Assembly: GCF_040049295.1 (NCBI RefSeq)
Contig: NZ_JBDZDQ010000003.1
Location: forward strand, 1-64,000
DNA: 64,000 nucleotides
DNA from: Sphingomonas sp. KR3-1
Lineage (GTDB): Bacteria; Pseudomonadota; Alphaproteobacteria; Sphingomonadales; Sphingomonadaceae
Reading direction: 5' to 3'
Part shown: positions 49,656 to 58,613 of the stretch, one piece after another
Position numbering within the stretch: position 1 is the stretch's first letter
Layout of the letters: the number at the start of each line of letters is the position of its first letter
The notes under the pieces: model-generated
Database searches by the model: none
Told to the model about the DNA's origin: nothing
What the model saw: only the letters and a program-made list of their open reading frames with translations
Made by a program: the position numbers and the translations under genes

Positions 49656-51071
49656 TCAGGCGTCGCGCAACCCCACGCCCATCGACGCGCGGGCCGAATC
49701 GCTCTCCGACGAGACCACCGGATAGGCGCAGTAATCGGCGGCGTAATAGGCGCTGGGGCGGTGGTTGCCCGACCAGCCGACGCCGCCAAAGGGTGCCGCC
49801 GAGGACGCGCCGTTGGTGGGGCGGTTCCAGTTGACGATGCCGGCGCGGATATTGGCCCAGAACTGGTCGTAGAGCTTGGGATCCTGCGCGACGAGGCTGG
49901 CGGACAGGCCGTAGCGCGTGTCGTTCGCCTCGACGATCGCTTCCTCGAAGCTGTTTACCCGGAAGACCTGGAGGATCGGGCCGAACAGCTCGACATCGAC
50001 CTTCTCGGCCACGCCGGTCATGTCGATCAGCCCGGGAGTGAGGAAGGGGCGGCCCTCGATCGGGCGCTCCATGTGGCGGATCGGGCGGCCGCCCATCGTC
50101 AGCAGCGCCAGGAAGCTCTCGGTGAGCATGTCGGCGGCGTCGTTGTCGATCACTGGGCCCATGAACGGCGCGGGATCGGCATGCGGCTCGCCGATGATCA
50201 GCCGGCCGATCAGCTTGTTCAGCTCGACCATCAGCGGATCGTAGAGCTTCTGGTCGACGATCAGCCGGCGCGCGGCGGTGCAGCGCTGGCCGGCGGTGGT
50301 GAAGGCCGACTGCACGATGAGGACCGCGGCGGAATAGAGGTCCGGCGTGTCCCATACCACGATCGGGTTGTTGCCGCCCATCTCGAGCGCGAGGATCTTC
50401 TCGGGCTTGGTGGCGAACTGGCGGTTGAGCGCGATGCCGGTGTTCGCCGAGCCGGTGAACAGCAGCCCGTCGATGTCCGGATGGCCGGCGAGCGCCTTGC
50501 CTTCGTCGGGGCCGCCGACCAGCAGGCGGACGCAGCCCGCCGGGATGCCGGCGGCGTGATAGCAATCGACCAGGAACGCGCCCGAGGCGGGGGTCTTTTC
50601 CGACGGCTTGAAAATCACAGCGTTGCCGGCGAGCAGCGCCGGGACGATGTGGCCGTTGGGCAGGTGGACCGGGAAATTATAGGGCCCGAGCACCGCCAGC
50701 ACGCCGTGCGGCTTGTGGCGCAGCGCCAGGCGGGTGTTCATCGGCGCATCGATCCGGCGCTGGCCGGTGCGCTCCGAAAAGGCAGTGATCGAGATGTCGA
50801 CCTTGGCGATCACCGTCTCGACTTCGCTGCGCGCTTCCCAGAGCGGCTTGCCGGTCTCGCGGGCGAGCAGATCGGTGAAGGCGTCCGCCTTTTGCCGCAC
50901 GACATTGGCGAAGCGGCGCAGCGCCTCGATGCGATAGGCGAGCGGATGCGCGGCCCAGGCGGCCCAGCTGGCGCGCGCGAGCGCGACTTCCTTGTCCGCG
51001 TCTCCGCTCATCTGGCGCCACAGGACGGCGCCGGTCGCGGGTTCGGTCGAGATGATTTCCGTGCCGGGCAT
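49656..51071 (-). CDS. astD: Succinylglutamate-semialdehyde dehydrogenase
   Basis: This 471-residue aldehyde dehydrogenase has AstD-type sequence: GPYNFPVHLPNGHIVPALLAGN, catalytic Glu in LEMGGNNP and Cys in AGQRCTAARRL. The last part NRPTNGASSAAPFGGVGWSGNHRP is a subgroup signature. It oxidises N-succinylglutamate semialdehyde in the arginine AST pathway. No other ast genes are seen in the window. It follows selO on the same strand with a 61-base gap. Confidence 0.92.
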   Translation of the reverse strand: MPGTEIISTEPATGAVLWRQMSGDADKEVALARASWAAWAAHPLAYRIEALRRFANVVRQKADAFTDLLARETGKPLWEARSEVETVIAKVDISITAFSERTGQRRIDAPMNTRLALRHKPHGVLAVLGPYNFPVHLPNGHIVPALLAGNAVIFKPSEKTPASGAFLVDCYHAAGIPAGCVRLLVGGPDEGKALAGHPDIDGLLFTGSANTGIALNRQFATKPEKILALEMGGNNPIVVWDTPDLYSAAVLIVQSAFTTAGQRCTAARRLIVDQKLYDPLMVELNKLIGRLIIGEPHADPAPFMGPVIDNDAADMLTESFLALLTMGGRPIRHMERPIEGRPFLTPGLIDMTGVAEKVDVELFGPILQVFRVNSFEEAIVEANDTRYGLSASLVAQDPKLYDQFWANIRAGIVNWNRPTNGASSAAPFGGVGWSGNHRPSAYYAADYCAYPVVSSESDSARASMGVGLRDA

Positions 51072-51132
51072 TCGATGTCGGGGGGATTGGCTTTCAGGAA
51101 GGATGGTGGGGGTATTGCACCAATTCTGGCGG

Positions 51133-52482
51133 CTAGGCCAGTGCCTCTGCCATGTTCCGGATCGCGGCGACCTTGGCATTGAGCGGCGCCCAATCGTCGC
51201 GCTCGGCGATCGCGGCCCAGATCGCCTCGACCTCGTCGATCAGCATCGAGCAGGGCGTGCCCGACCAATAGGCGTGGTCGCGCGGTTTCCGGGGGGCGTA
51301 ATGCGCGAGCTGACTGCGCAGATCGTCGAACGCTTCGCCATAATGGGCAGGAAGGTTGCCGCCGAACGCTTCGAAGAAGAACTCGTCGAGCGGCGCCAGC
51401 GTGGTGGCAAGCGCCTTTTCGAGCGTCTCCGCCAGCACACGGTCCGCCGGGGTGCCGCGCGGCGCGACGCCGAGCCGCCACAGCAGCGCCGCGGTGACTT
51501 CCTGCCGATAGGTTTCGGCGAACCCTTCCATCGCCTCGATCAGCGGTTCTTCCTCGGCGATCGGGCGCAGCGCGATGGCGAGCTGCATCGCGTCCCAATA
51601 GATCGCCTCGGGCTGGCGGCCAAAGGCGTAGAGCCCGGCATGATCGAAATAGGCGGCGGTGAAGCCCATTTCCCAGAAGGGGGCAAAGCGCCAGGGGCCG
51701 TAATCGAAGCTCTCGCCGGTGACGTTGATGTTGTCGCTGTTGAGCACGCCGTGGACGAAGCCGGCGGCCATGAAGCGGCCCGCCATCCGGGCGGTGCGGC
51801 GGACGACATGGCCGAGCAGGCGGGCGGGCGCGTCCTCGCCCGGTTGCTCGCCATAATAATGACGCAGGACATAGCCGGTGAGCTGCGCCAGCGCGTCCCT
51901 GTCGCCGAGATGGGCGAGGCGCTGGAAGGTGCCGATGCGGATATGGCCATGGCTCATCCGCACCAGCACCGCGGCGCGGGTGGGCGAGGGCTCGTCGCCG
52001 CGGTGGAGTTCCTCGCCGGTCTCGATCAGCGAGAAGGTGCGCGAAGTCTCGACGCCCAGCGCCTCGAGCATCTCGGTGGCGAGGATCTCGCGGACGCCGC
52101 CCTTGAGGGTGAGGCGCCCGTCGCCGAAGCGGCTGTACGGCGTCTGGCCCGATCCCTTGGTGCCGAGGTCGATCAGCCGGCCGCCGGAATCGCGCATCTG
52201 CGCGAAGAGGAAGCCGCGGCCGTCGCCGATCTCGGGATTGTACACGCGGAACTGGTGGCCGTGATAGCGCAGCGCCAGCGGGGTGGGGAGGCTGCCCTTC
52301 AGCGGCTCGAACCGGCCGAAATGCGCGATCCATTCCGCGTCGCTCAGCGTGTCGAGCCCGACCTGGGCCGCGGCACGATCATTGCGGAAGCGCAGGATCG
52401 TCTGCGGGAAGCGCGCGGCGGCGACGCGATCATAGAATGGATCGCCGAGTTCGAGGATCGCCTGTTGCGGAGTGAAGTCCAT
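51133..52482 (-). CDS. selO: Protein adenylyltransferase SelO (YdiU/UPF0061)
   Basis: This 449-residue pseudokinase-fold enzyme transfers AMP from ATP to protein hydroxyls and is linked to redox stress. Landmarks are YHGHQFRVYNPEIGDGRG, then DLGTKGSGQTPYSRFGDGRL, GFVHGVLNSDNINVTGESFD with the metal-binding Asn/Asp, and YGPWRF. This member lacks the C-terminal selenocysteine or Cys region typical of some forms. The ATG at 52482 lies 18 bases from the start of the divergent hydrolase gene. Confidence 0.92.
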   Translation of the reverse strand: MDFTPQQAILELGDPFYDRVAAARFPQTILRFRNDRAAAQVGLDTLSDAEWIAHFGRFEPLKGSLPTPLALRYHGHQFRVYNPEIGDGRGFLFAQMRDSGGRLIDLGTKGSGQTPYSRFGDGRLTLKGGVREILATEMLEALGVETSRTFSLIETGEELHRGDEPSPTRAAVLVRMSHGHIRIGTFQRLAHLGDRDALAQLTGYVLRHYYGEQPGEDAPARLLGHVVRRTARMAGRFMAAGFVHGVLNSDNINVTGESFDYGPWRFAPFWEMGFTAAYFDHAGLYAFGRQPEAIYWDAMQLAIALRPIAEEEPLIEAMEGFAETYRQEVTAALLWRLGVAPRGTPADRVLAETLEKALATTLAPLDEFFFEAFGGNLPAHYGEAFDDLRSQLAHYAPRKPRDHAYWSGTPCSMLIDEVEAIWAAIAERDDWAPLNAKVAAIRNMAEALA

Positions 52483-52500
52483 GCAGCGATATGGGGAAGA

Positions 52501-53373
52501 ATGGCCGAGCGACGCAACTATTCCGACGGATTCTGGTGGTCGCGGGACGGGATTCGTCTCCACTATCGCGAATATGCCGGGCCGGCGGACAAGCCGCCCG
52601 TGCTCTGTTTCCCCGGGCTGACCCGCAACGCGCGCGACTATGAGGCGCTGGCCGAGCGGCTGGCGGGGCAGTGGCGCGTGCTGTGCGTCGAGTTCCGCGG
52701 GCGCGGCGAGAGCGGCTATGCCAAGGACCCGATGTCCTATGTGCCGCTCACCTATTTCCAGGACGTCGAGGCGCTGCTCGAGGAGCTGGAGATCGACAGG
52801 TTCGTCGCGGTCGGCACCTCGCTGGGTGGGCTGGTGACGATGCTGCTGGCGGCGACCGAGCGCGACAAGCTGGCGGGCGTGGTGCTCAACGATGTCGGCC
52901 CCGAGATCAATCCGGCCGGGCTGGCGCGGATCCGCACCTATGTCGGCAAGGCGGTGTGGTTTCCGACCTGGATGCACGCGGCGCGGGCGGTCTCGGTGAG
53001 CAATGCCGATGTCTATCCCAATTTCGGGATCGAGGACTGGCTGGCGATGGCCAAGCGGCTCTACCGGGTGAACAGCTCGGGGCGGATCGTGCTCGACTAT
53101 GACATGAAGATCGCAGAGCCGTTCCGCGTGCCGGGTGGCGAGGCCGGGCCGGACATGTGGCCGACGATCGACGCGATGGCCGGGCTGCCGCTGCTGGTCG
53201 TGCGCGGCGGGCGCTCGGACATCCTGAGCGCCGAGACCGCCGACAAGATGGTCGCGCGGGTGAAGGGCGCCGAGCTGGTGACGCTGGCCGATGTCGGCCA
53301 CGCGCCGACGCTCGACGAGCCCGAGGTGGTGGCGGGGATCGAGCGGCTGCTGGCGAAGGTCAGCGCTTCCTGA
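52501..53373 (+). CDS. Alpha/beta fold hydrolase
   Basis: This 290-residue protein has an alpha/beta hydrolase fold: FPGLTRNARDYEAL with the oxyanion region, nucleophile Ser107 in GTSLGG, an acid Asp in RGGRSDILS and His in DVGHAPTLDEP. Likely an esterase or epoxide-hydrolase-like enzyme. GGGGAAG precedes the ATG by about one base. Starts of this gene and selO are only 18 bases apart, so their promoters must overlap with each other's coding regions. The substrate is unknown. Confidence 0.85.
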   Translation: MAERRNYSDGFWWSRDGIRLHYREYAGPADKPPVLCFPGLTRNARDYEALAERLAGQWRVLCVEFRGRGESGYAKDPMSYVPLTYFQDVEALLEELEIDRFVAVGTSLGGLVTMLLAATERDKLAGVVLNDVGPEINPAGLARIRTYVGKAVWFPTWMHAARAVSVSNADVYPNFGIEDWLAMAKRLYRVNSSGRIVLDYDMKIAEPFRVPGGEAGPDMWPTIDAMAGLPLLVVRGGRSDILSAETADKMVARVKGAELVTLADVGHAPTLDEPEVVAGIERLLAKVSAS

Positions 53374-53382
53374 GCCCAATTC

Positions 53383-53464
53383 CGTCATCCCGGCGAAAGC
53401 CGGGATCGCGTAAGGCTCTTGTCGCGCGCCTTCGCCTGAGATCCCGGCTTTCGCCGGGATGACG
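53383..53464. repeat. REPIN-like inverted repeat, 82 bp (subfamily A copy 1)
   Basis: CGTCATCCCGGCGAAAGCCG at 53383 is inverted as CCCGGCTTTCGCCGGGATGA ending near 53463. The centre ends TTCGCCTGAGATCCCGG, matching the copy at 59304-59383, which defines a subfamily. It separates the hydrolase and glycosyltransferase genes. Confidence 0.85.
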
Positions 53465-53489
53465 ATTTGGCTAAGCACCGCTCCCAACG

Positions 53490-54623
53490 ATGCCGATCCA
53501 CATCCTCCACCTCCATTCGACCTTCAACCTTGGCGGCAAGGAAGCGCGCGCGGTTCGGCTGATGAACGCGTTCGGCGACAAGGCGCGGCATACGATCGTC
53601 TCGGCGATGCCCGACCAGCTCGCGGCGCGGGACATGATCGCCAAGGGGATCAAGGTCGAGATCGCGCAGGATCCGCCGCCGCTCTCGGGCAAGCCCTCGG
53701 TCAAGCGCTATGAGGCGATCGCGCGCTACATGCGGCGCTTCGACCTGGTGCTGACCTATAATTGGGGCGCGATCGACGGGGTGATGGCGGCGCGGGTGTT
53801 CGGCAAGGGGCTGCCGCCGGTGATCCATCACGAGGACGGCTTCAACCAGGACGAGGCCGAGAAGCTCAACCCGGTGCGCAACATGTATCGCCGGCTCGCG
53901 CTGCCCGCCGCCAACGCGCTGGTCGTGCCCTCGACCGTGCTCGAGAAGATCGCGCTGCGGCACTGGCGCCAGCCCGCCGACCGGCTGTTCCGCATCGCTA
54001 ACGGCATCCCGACCGCGCTCTTCACCGGCAAGCCGGATGCCGAGCTGATCCCCGAGCTCAGGAAGAAGAAGCCCGGCACGCTGGTGGTGGGCTGCGTGGC
54101 GGGGCTGCGGCCGGTGAAGGACCTCCCGATGCTGGTCCGCGCGGTGGCCGGGCTCAACGGGCGCTTCAAGCTGGTGATCGTCGGCGAGGGCCCCGAGCGG
54201 CAGAATATCCTCGATGCCGCCGAGGCGATGGCGATCGAGGACGACGTGATCCTCACCGGATTCCTGCCCGAGCCGCACCGCTACATGGGGCTGTTCGACG
54301 TGTTCGCGCTCTCGTCGAAGAGCGAGCAGGCGCCGCTCTCGGTGCTCGAGGCGATGGCGGCGGGGCTGCCGGTGATCGCGCCGCGGGTGGGCGACATCCC
54401 GACCATGGTCGGCCCGCGCAACCAGTATTTCCTGCCGCCCGAGCGCACCGAGGTGCTGCTGCGCGACTATCTCAACATGTTCGTCAAACACCCCGAGGAG
54501 AAGGCGCTCGTCGGCGAAGAGAACCGTGCGCGCGCCCGTGCGTTGTTCGATGAAGGCGAAATGATTGCCGCATATGCCCGGCTGTACGGCGCCGCGATGG
54601 GACGGCCTGACGCACTGCAATAA
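53490..54623 (+). CDS. Glycosyltransferase family 4 protein
   Basis: This 377-residue retaining GT-B glycosyltransferase has ILHLHSTFNLGGKEARAVRL near the start and ANALVVPSTVLEKIAL. The sugar-nucleotide domain ends with LSSKSEQAPLSVLEAMAAGLPV, which carries the conserved EX7E-like acidic pair. It probably adds a sugar to a surface polysaccharide or lipid, but no polysaccharide cluster surrounds it. The substrate is unknown. Confidence 0.87.
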   Translation: MPIHILHLHSTFNLGGKEARAVRLMNAFGDKARHTIVSAMPDQLAARDMIAKGIKVEIAQDPPPLSGKPSVKRYEAIARYMRRFDLVLTYNWGAIDGVMAARVFGKGLPPVIHHEDGFNQDEAEKLNPVRNMYRRLALPAANALVVPSTVLEKIALRHWRQPADRLFRIANGIPTALFTGKPDAELIPELRKKKPGTLVVGCVAGLRPVKDLPMLVRAVAGLNGRFKLVIVGEGPERQNILDAAEAMAIEDDVILTGFLPEPHRYMGLFDVFALSSKSEQAPLSVLEAMAAGLPVIAPRVGDIPTMVGPRNQYFLPPERTEVLLRDYLNMFVKHPEEKALVGEENRARARALFDEGEMIAAYARLYGAAMGRPDALQ

Positions 54624-54687
54624 CGAATGTTGCTCGCTTGTTGTCGCCGATCCGTCTAGCGTCGCCCGAATTTTTATTGGAGGTACT

Positions 54688-56091
54688 GTGTTCAAGGGTC
54701 TGTCTCCCATCCTGTACAACGGCCGCGAGGTCTGGCCGATCGTCGAGGGGGGAAAAGGCGTGGCTGCCACCAACCACGCCAGCGCAGGCGCCTGGGCCGC
54801 CGCGGGCGGCATCGGCACGGTCTCCGCGGTCAATGCCGACAGCTATGACGCCGAGGGCAAGATCATCCCCCAGATCTATCGCGCGCTCACCCGCCGCGAG
54901 CGCCACGAGGAACTGATCCAATATGCGATCGAAGGCGCCGTCCAGCAGGTCAAGAAGGCCTTCGAGATCGGCGACGGCAAGGGCGCGATCAACATCAACG
55001 TGTTGTGGGAAATGGGTGGTGCGCAGCGCGTGCTGCACGGCGTGCTCGAGCGCACCAGGGGCATGGTGGCGGGCGTCACCTGCGGTGCGGGCATGCCTTA
55101 CAAGCTCAGCGAGATCGCGGCGTCGTACAACGTCAACTACCTGCCGATCGTCAGCTCGGGCCGCGCCTTCCGTGCGCTGTGGAAGCGCGCCTATTCCAAG
55201 GCGAGCGAGTGGCTGGCCGCGGTGGTATACGAGGATCCCTGGCTCGCCGGCGGGCATAACGGCCTGTCAAACGCCGAGGACCCGCTCAAGCCACAGGATC
55301 CCTATCCGCGCGTCAAGGAACTGCGCGAGGTGATGCGCGAGGGTGGCATCGCCGATACCGTGCCGATCGTGATGGCCGGCGGCGTCTGGTATCTGCGCGA
55401 CTGGAACAACTGGATCGACAATCCCGAGCTCGGCGCGATCGCCTTCCAGTTCGGCACGCGGCCGCTGCTGACCCAGGAAAGCCCGATCCCGCAGGGCTGG
55501 AAGTCCAAGCTGATGGAGATCGAGGAAGGCGAGGTGCTGCTCCACCGCTTCTCGCCGACCGGCTTCTATTCGAGCGCGGTCAAGAACCCGTTCCTGCGCA
55601 ACCTCGAGGCGCGCTCGGAACGCCAGATCCCCTATTCGACCGAGGCGGCGGGCGACCACACCTTCCAGCTCGATGTGGGCGTGAAGGGCAAGAATTTCTG
55701 GGTGACGCGCAACGACCTGCTGCGCGCCCGCCAGTGGTTCGGCAACGGCTTCACCTCGGCGCTGAAGACGCCGGACAACACGCTCGTCTTCGTCAACGAG
55801 GAAGAGAAGGGCATCATCCGCAAGGACCAGGCCGATTGCATGGGCTGTCTCAGCCAGTGCGCCTTCTCGTCCTGGGCGGATACCGAGACCAATTCGACCG
55901 GGCGGCTGGCCGATCCGCGCAGCTTCTGCATCCAGAAGACGCTGCAGGACATCGCGCATGGCGGCCCGACCGACGAGAATCTGATGTTCGCGGGGCACGC
56001 TGCCTATAACTTCAAGCGCGATCCCTTCTATTCGAACGGGTTCGTGCCGACGGTGAAGCAGCTGGTGGACCGGATCCTGACGGGCGACTGA
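54688..56091 (+). CDS. NAD(P)H-dependent flavin oxidoreductase / nitronate monooxygenase family
   Basis: This 467-residue flavin-binding TIM-barrel protein has ATNHASAGAWAAAGGIGTVS and VVAGVTCGAGMPYKL, VIMAGGVWYLRDW and FQFGTRPLLTQESPI. These fit the NMO/2-nitropropane dioxygenase family. The GTG start at 54688 has GGAGG six bases upstream. Residues 384, 387 and 391 form Cys-x2-Cys-x3-Cys, with a further Cys414. This Cys group is unusual for simple nitronate monooxygenases and may mark an iron-sulfur or redox site. Substrate unknown. Confidence 0.85.
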   Translation: MFKGLSPILYNGREVWPIVEGGKGVAATNHASAGAWAAAGGIGTVSAVNADSYDAEGKIIPQIYRALTRRERHEELIQYAIEGAVQQVKKAFEIGDGKGAININVLWEMGGAQRVLHGVLERTRGMVAGVTCGAGMPYKLSEIAASYNVNYLPIVSSGRAFRALWKRAYSKASEWLAAVVYEDPWLAGGHNGLSNAEDPLKPQDPYPRVKELREVMREGGIADTVPIVMAGGVWYLRDWNNWIDNPELGAIAFQFGTRPLLTQESPIPQGWKSKLMEIEEGEVLLHRFSPTGFYSSAVKNPFLRNLEARSERQIPYSTEAAGDHTFQLDVGVKGKNFWVTRNDLLRARQWFGNGFTSALKTPDNTLVFVNEEEKGIIRKDQADCMGCLSQCAFSSWADTETNSTGRLADPRSFCIQKTLQDIAHGGPTDENLMFAGHAAYNFKRDPFYSNGFVPTVKQLVDRILTGD

Positions 56092-56178
56092 TCGCCGGCC
56101 TTGCTGGAATGGGGTGCGAACCCTTGGGGTTTCCGGTGCGGCTTCGGCCGCATCTCGGGGAGTCTCGGTTGGTTTCGG

Positions 56179-56613
56179 TCAGACTTGCCAGAGCGTGATC
56201 GCGGCGCAGGCGCCGGCGAAGACGATGGTGACGCCGGCAAGCAGCCAGCCGATCATCGCGCCGGAGCTGTCGGCATCGGGCGGGGAGGCGGTTTGGGCAG
56301 TGGCGTGCGTGGCGGACGGCGCGTGGACCTGGCTCGCCGCCCAGCCTTCGTTCGCGGCGCGGAGCAGCGCGTTGAAGTTCAGCCGCTCGATCAGCTGGAT
56401 GCCGAGCGTCTTGCCCTTCACCCAGATCACCCGGCCGACCAGCGCCAGCGATGCCTTGCGGACCTCGACGACGGAGCCCGGCTTGGGCGGGAAGGGTGCA
56501 AGCAACATCATGCCGTGCGGCGAGATGTTGCGGATGGTGACGTCGCTCCATCCACTTTTACTGCGCATCTGGGCGGGGATGACGACTTCCCGCCGGGATT
56601 CTCTTGGTAGCAT
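56179..56613 (-). CDS. PilZ domain protein with C-terminal membrane segment (second of two)
   Basis: This 144-residue protein has a PilZ-like domain (RNISPHGMMLLAPFPPKPGS, then VVEVRKASLALVGRVIWVKG), a Ser/Thr/Ala-rich linker and a C-terminal helix (MIGWLLAGVTIVFAGACAAI). The layout matches the protein at 46321-46806. The NISPHG motif is present and an SRREVV stretch replaces RxxxR. The start at 56613 is chosen for GGGGGA eight bases upstream. c-di-GMP binding is possible but not assured. Confidence 0.72.
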   Translation of the reverse strand: MLPRESRREVVIPAQMRSKSGWSDVTIRNISPHGMMLLAPFPPKPGSVVEVRKASLALVGRVIWVKGKTLGIQLIERLNFNALLRAANEGWAASQVHAPSATHATAQTASPPDADSSGAMIGWLLAGVTIVFAGACAAITLWQV

Positions 56614-56771
56614 GTCGGTGGTCCCCCAACCGCGTGCCCTAGGTGGCATTGCGTAGGGAGAATTACGCAGTCCGGCGGTTTCCAGCTGCCTACCGACCCT
56701 GGTTAACGCGAAGGATGCTGATCCGTATTGGATGCTTCTCGGCAAGTAGTTCCAAGTATTTATAAGATAAA

Positions 56772-57770
56772 CTAGAGCCAGCCATCGAGGACCTGGTCGG
56801 GCGGGCGATGCCCGTCGGACCAGGCGCGGATATTGGCGATCACCTTGACCCCCATGTCGTCGCGGCCCTCGAAGGTGGCGGAGCCGAGATGGGGGAGCAG
56901 GACGACATTGTCGAGCGCGACCAGCCGCGGATCGACCGCGGGCTCGTTCACATAGACATCGAGCCCGGCGCCGGCGATGCGGCGCGTCGTGAGCGCGGCG
57001 ATCATCGCGTCATTGTCGACGATCTCGCCGCGGGCGGTGTTGATCAGCCATCCCGCCGGGCCGAGCAGGTCGAGCCGACGGGCGTCGATCAGGCCGGCGG
57101 TGGTCCCGGTATGCGGGGTGTGGATCGTCAGGATGTCGGCGGCCTCGAGCAGGCTGTCGAGCTCGGCATGCCAGGTGGCGCCGAGCTGCGCCTCGGGCAC
57201 CTGGGGCAGGCGGTGGCGGTTGTGGTAGTGGATCTGCAGCCCGAAGGCGCGGGCGCGCATCGCCACTGCCTGGCCGATCCGGCCCATACCGAGGATGCCG
57301 AGCTTCTTGCCGCCGATCCGGTGGCCGCGCATCGAGGTGGGCGACCAGCCCGTCCAGCCCCCGGCGCGGACCAGCTCGTCGCCCTCGACCAGCCGGCGCG
57401 GCACGGCGAGGATCAGTGCCATCGCCATGTCGGCGGTGTCCTCGGTGAGCACGCCCGGCGTGTTGGTGACGGTGATGCCGCGCTCGCGCGCCGCCTTGAG
57501 GTCGATATGGCCGACGCCGGCGCCGTAATTGGCGACCAGGCGGAGGCGGTCGGGCGCGGCGGCGAGCAGCGCGGCGTCGATCCGGTCGGTGACGGTGGGG
57601 ACGAGCACGTCGCAATCGGCCATCGCCGCGGCAAGCTGCGCCTGCGTCAGCGGCGTGTCGGTGGGATTGTGGACGACGTCGAACAGCTCGGCCATCCGCG
57701 CCTCGATGCCGTCGGGCAGCGCGCGGGTGACGATCACCCGGGGACGGGAGGGGCGCGGGCCATGTGCCAT
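56772..57770 (-). CDS. D-isomer-specific 2-hydroxyacid dehydrogenase (glyoxylate/hydroxypyruvate reductase type)
   Basis: This 332-residue NAD(P)-dependent enzyme has a nucleotide-binding GMGRIGQAVAMRARAFGL, catalytic Arg in NTARGEIVD, Glu in GLDVYVNEP and His in LLPHLGSAT. The NYGAGVGHIDLKAARERGI segment fits glyoxylate/hydroxypyruvate reductases. The ATG at 57770 is preferred, and a TTG at 57806 would add 12 residues. It is divergent from the SH3 gene, with 98 bases between starts. Confidence 0.9.
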   Translation of the reverse strand: MAHGPRPSRPRVIVTRALPDGIEARMAELFDVVHNPTDTPLTQAQLAAAMADCDVLVPTVTDRIDAALLAAAPDRLRLVANYGAGVGHIDLKAARERGITVTNTPGVLTEDTADMAMALILAVPRRLVEGDELVRAGGWTGWSPTSMRGHRIGGKKLGILGMGRIGQAVAMRARAFGLQIHYHNRHRLPQVPEAQLGATWHAELDSLLEAADILTIHTPHTGTTAGLIDARRLDLLGPAGWLINTARGEIVDNDAMIAALTTRRIAGAGLDVYVNEPAVDPRLVALDNVVLLPHLGSATFEGRDDMGVKVIANIRAWSDGHRPPDQVLDGWL

Positions 57771-57868
57771 AAAGGGCGGCTTGGCGGGTGGCGCGGCGCC
57801 AGTCAACGGTTGATGGCGAGGCGCAGGTCAGGGTAAATGGTCCGCACACACGAATTGATGGGGGTCGC

Positions 57869-58345
57869 ATGGGTTTGGGGAAATGGGTCGTGCTCGGCGT
57901 CGTCGCGCTGGGGCTGGCCGTTCCTGCCTTCGCCCAGCGCAAGACGCCCTATTTCGTCTCGATCAAGGCCGAGAAGGCGCGGATGCGCACCGGCCCGGGG
58001 CGCAACTACCCGTCGAACTGGCTCTACCAGCGCCGCGGCCTGCCGCTGCGGGTGATCGCCACCTACAGCGAATGGCGCAAGGTTGAGGACCCGGACGGCA
58101 CCCAGGGCTGGATGCTCGCCAACCTGCTCGACGACGTCCGCACCGCGATCGTGATCGGCACGGCGACCGAGATGCGCGACTCCCCGCGCTTCAACGCCCG
58201 GATCAGCTGGCGCGCGGCGCCGGGCGTGGTCGGCCGGGTGAGCCGCTGCGCGAGCGGCTGGTGCTGGTTCGACGTCGCCGGGCGTGGCGGCTATGTCGAG
58301 CAGAGCCATATCTGGGGCACCGACCCGGGCGAGACGCTGAATTAA
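57869..58345 (+). CDS. Secreted SH3-domain protein
   Basis: This 158-residue protein has a signal peptide (cleavage near AFA-QR, residue 22). Two bacterial SH3-like repeats follow: KAEKARMRTGPGRNYPSNWL and, later, TEMRDSPRFNARISWRAAPG. Such domains bind peptidoglycan or other envelope parts. GGGGGT lies just before the ATG at 57869. The following 268-base gap contains copy 2 of the AFVTFR element on the opposite strand. Confidence 0.83.
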   Translation: MGLGKWVVLGVVALGLAVPAFAQRKTPYFVSIKAEKARMRTGPGRNYPSNWLYQRRGLPLRVIATYSEWRKVEDPDGTQGWMLANLLDDVRTAIVIGTATEMRDSPRFNARISWRAAPGVVGRVSRCASGWCWFDVAGRGGYVEQSHIWGTDPGETLN

Positions 58346-58575
58346 TTACCCAGATCGGGTGCGAAAGGTCACGAAAGCCTCGACGCGCATGGGGTGAAGA
58401 TCCTGTCCCTAGCGGTGCAGGCTTTTTACCCGAAACGGGTTTACGTTTGCGCACGAGATCCCGGGTTCGCCAGGACAATGGGCGACGAGTGAGAATCTTC
58501 GCGATGAGAAAGAGCCCGCCAAGGGTGACAGGCAAAATGCTACATTGGAAGCCCCCAGGGCATCGGCTGGCACTG
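58346..58575 (-). other. Intergenic element copy 2 with SNV-FCL and AFVTFR blocks
   Basis: On the minus strand SNVAFCL (near 58550) and MRVEAFVTFRTRSG (ATG at 58390, stop at 58346-58348) lie in one frame, interrupted by one stop at 58409-58411. A hairpin ACCCG-AAA-CGGGT lies between at about 58429-58441. Copy 1 at 25644-25840 shares the blocks and has its own hairpin GTGCC-CTTTC-GGCAC at about the same place. There is no minus-strand gene directly downstream here. Confidence 0.45.
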
Positions 58576-58613
58576 AGAGGGTTCGCACGCGTTCGACGAA
58601 TGAGGAGATGCGA

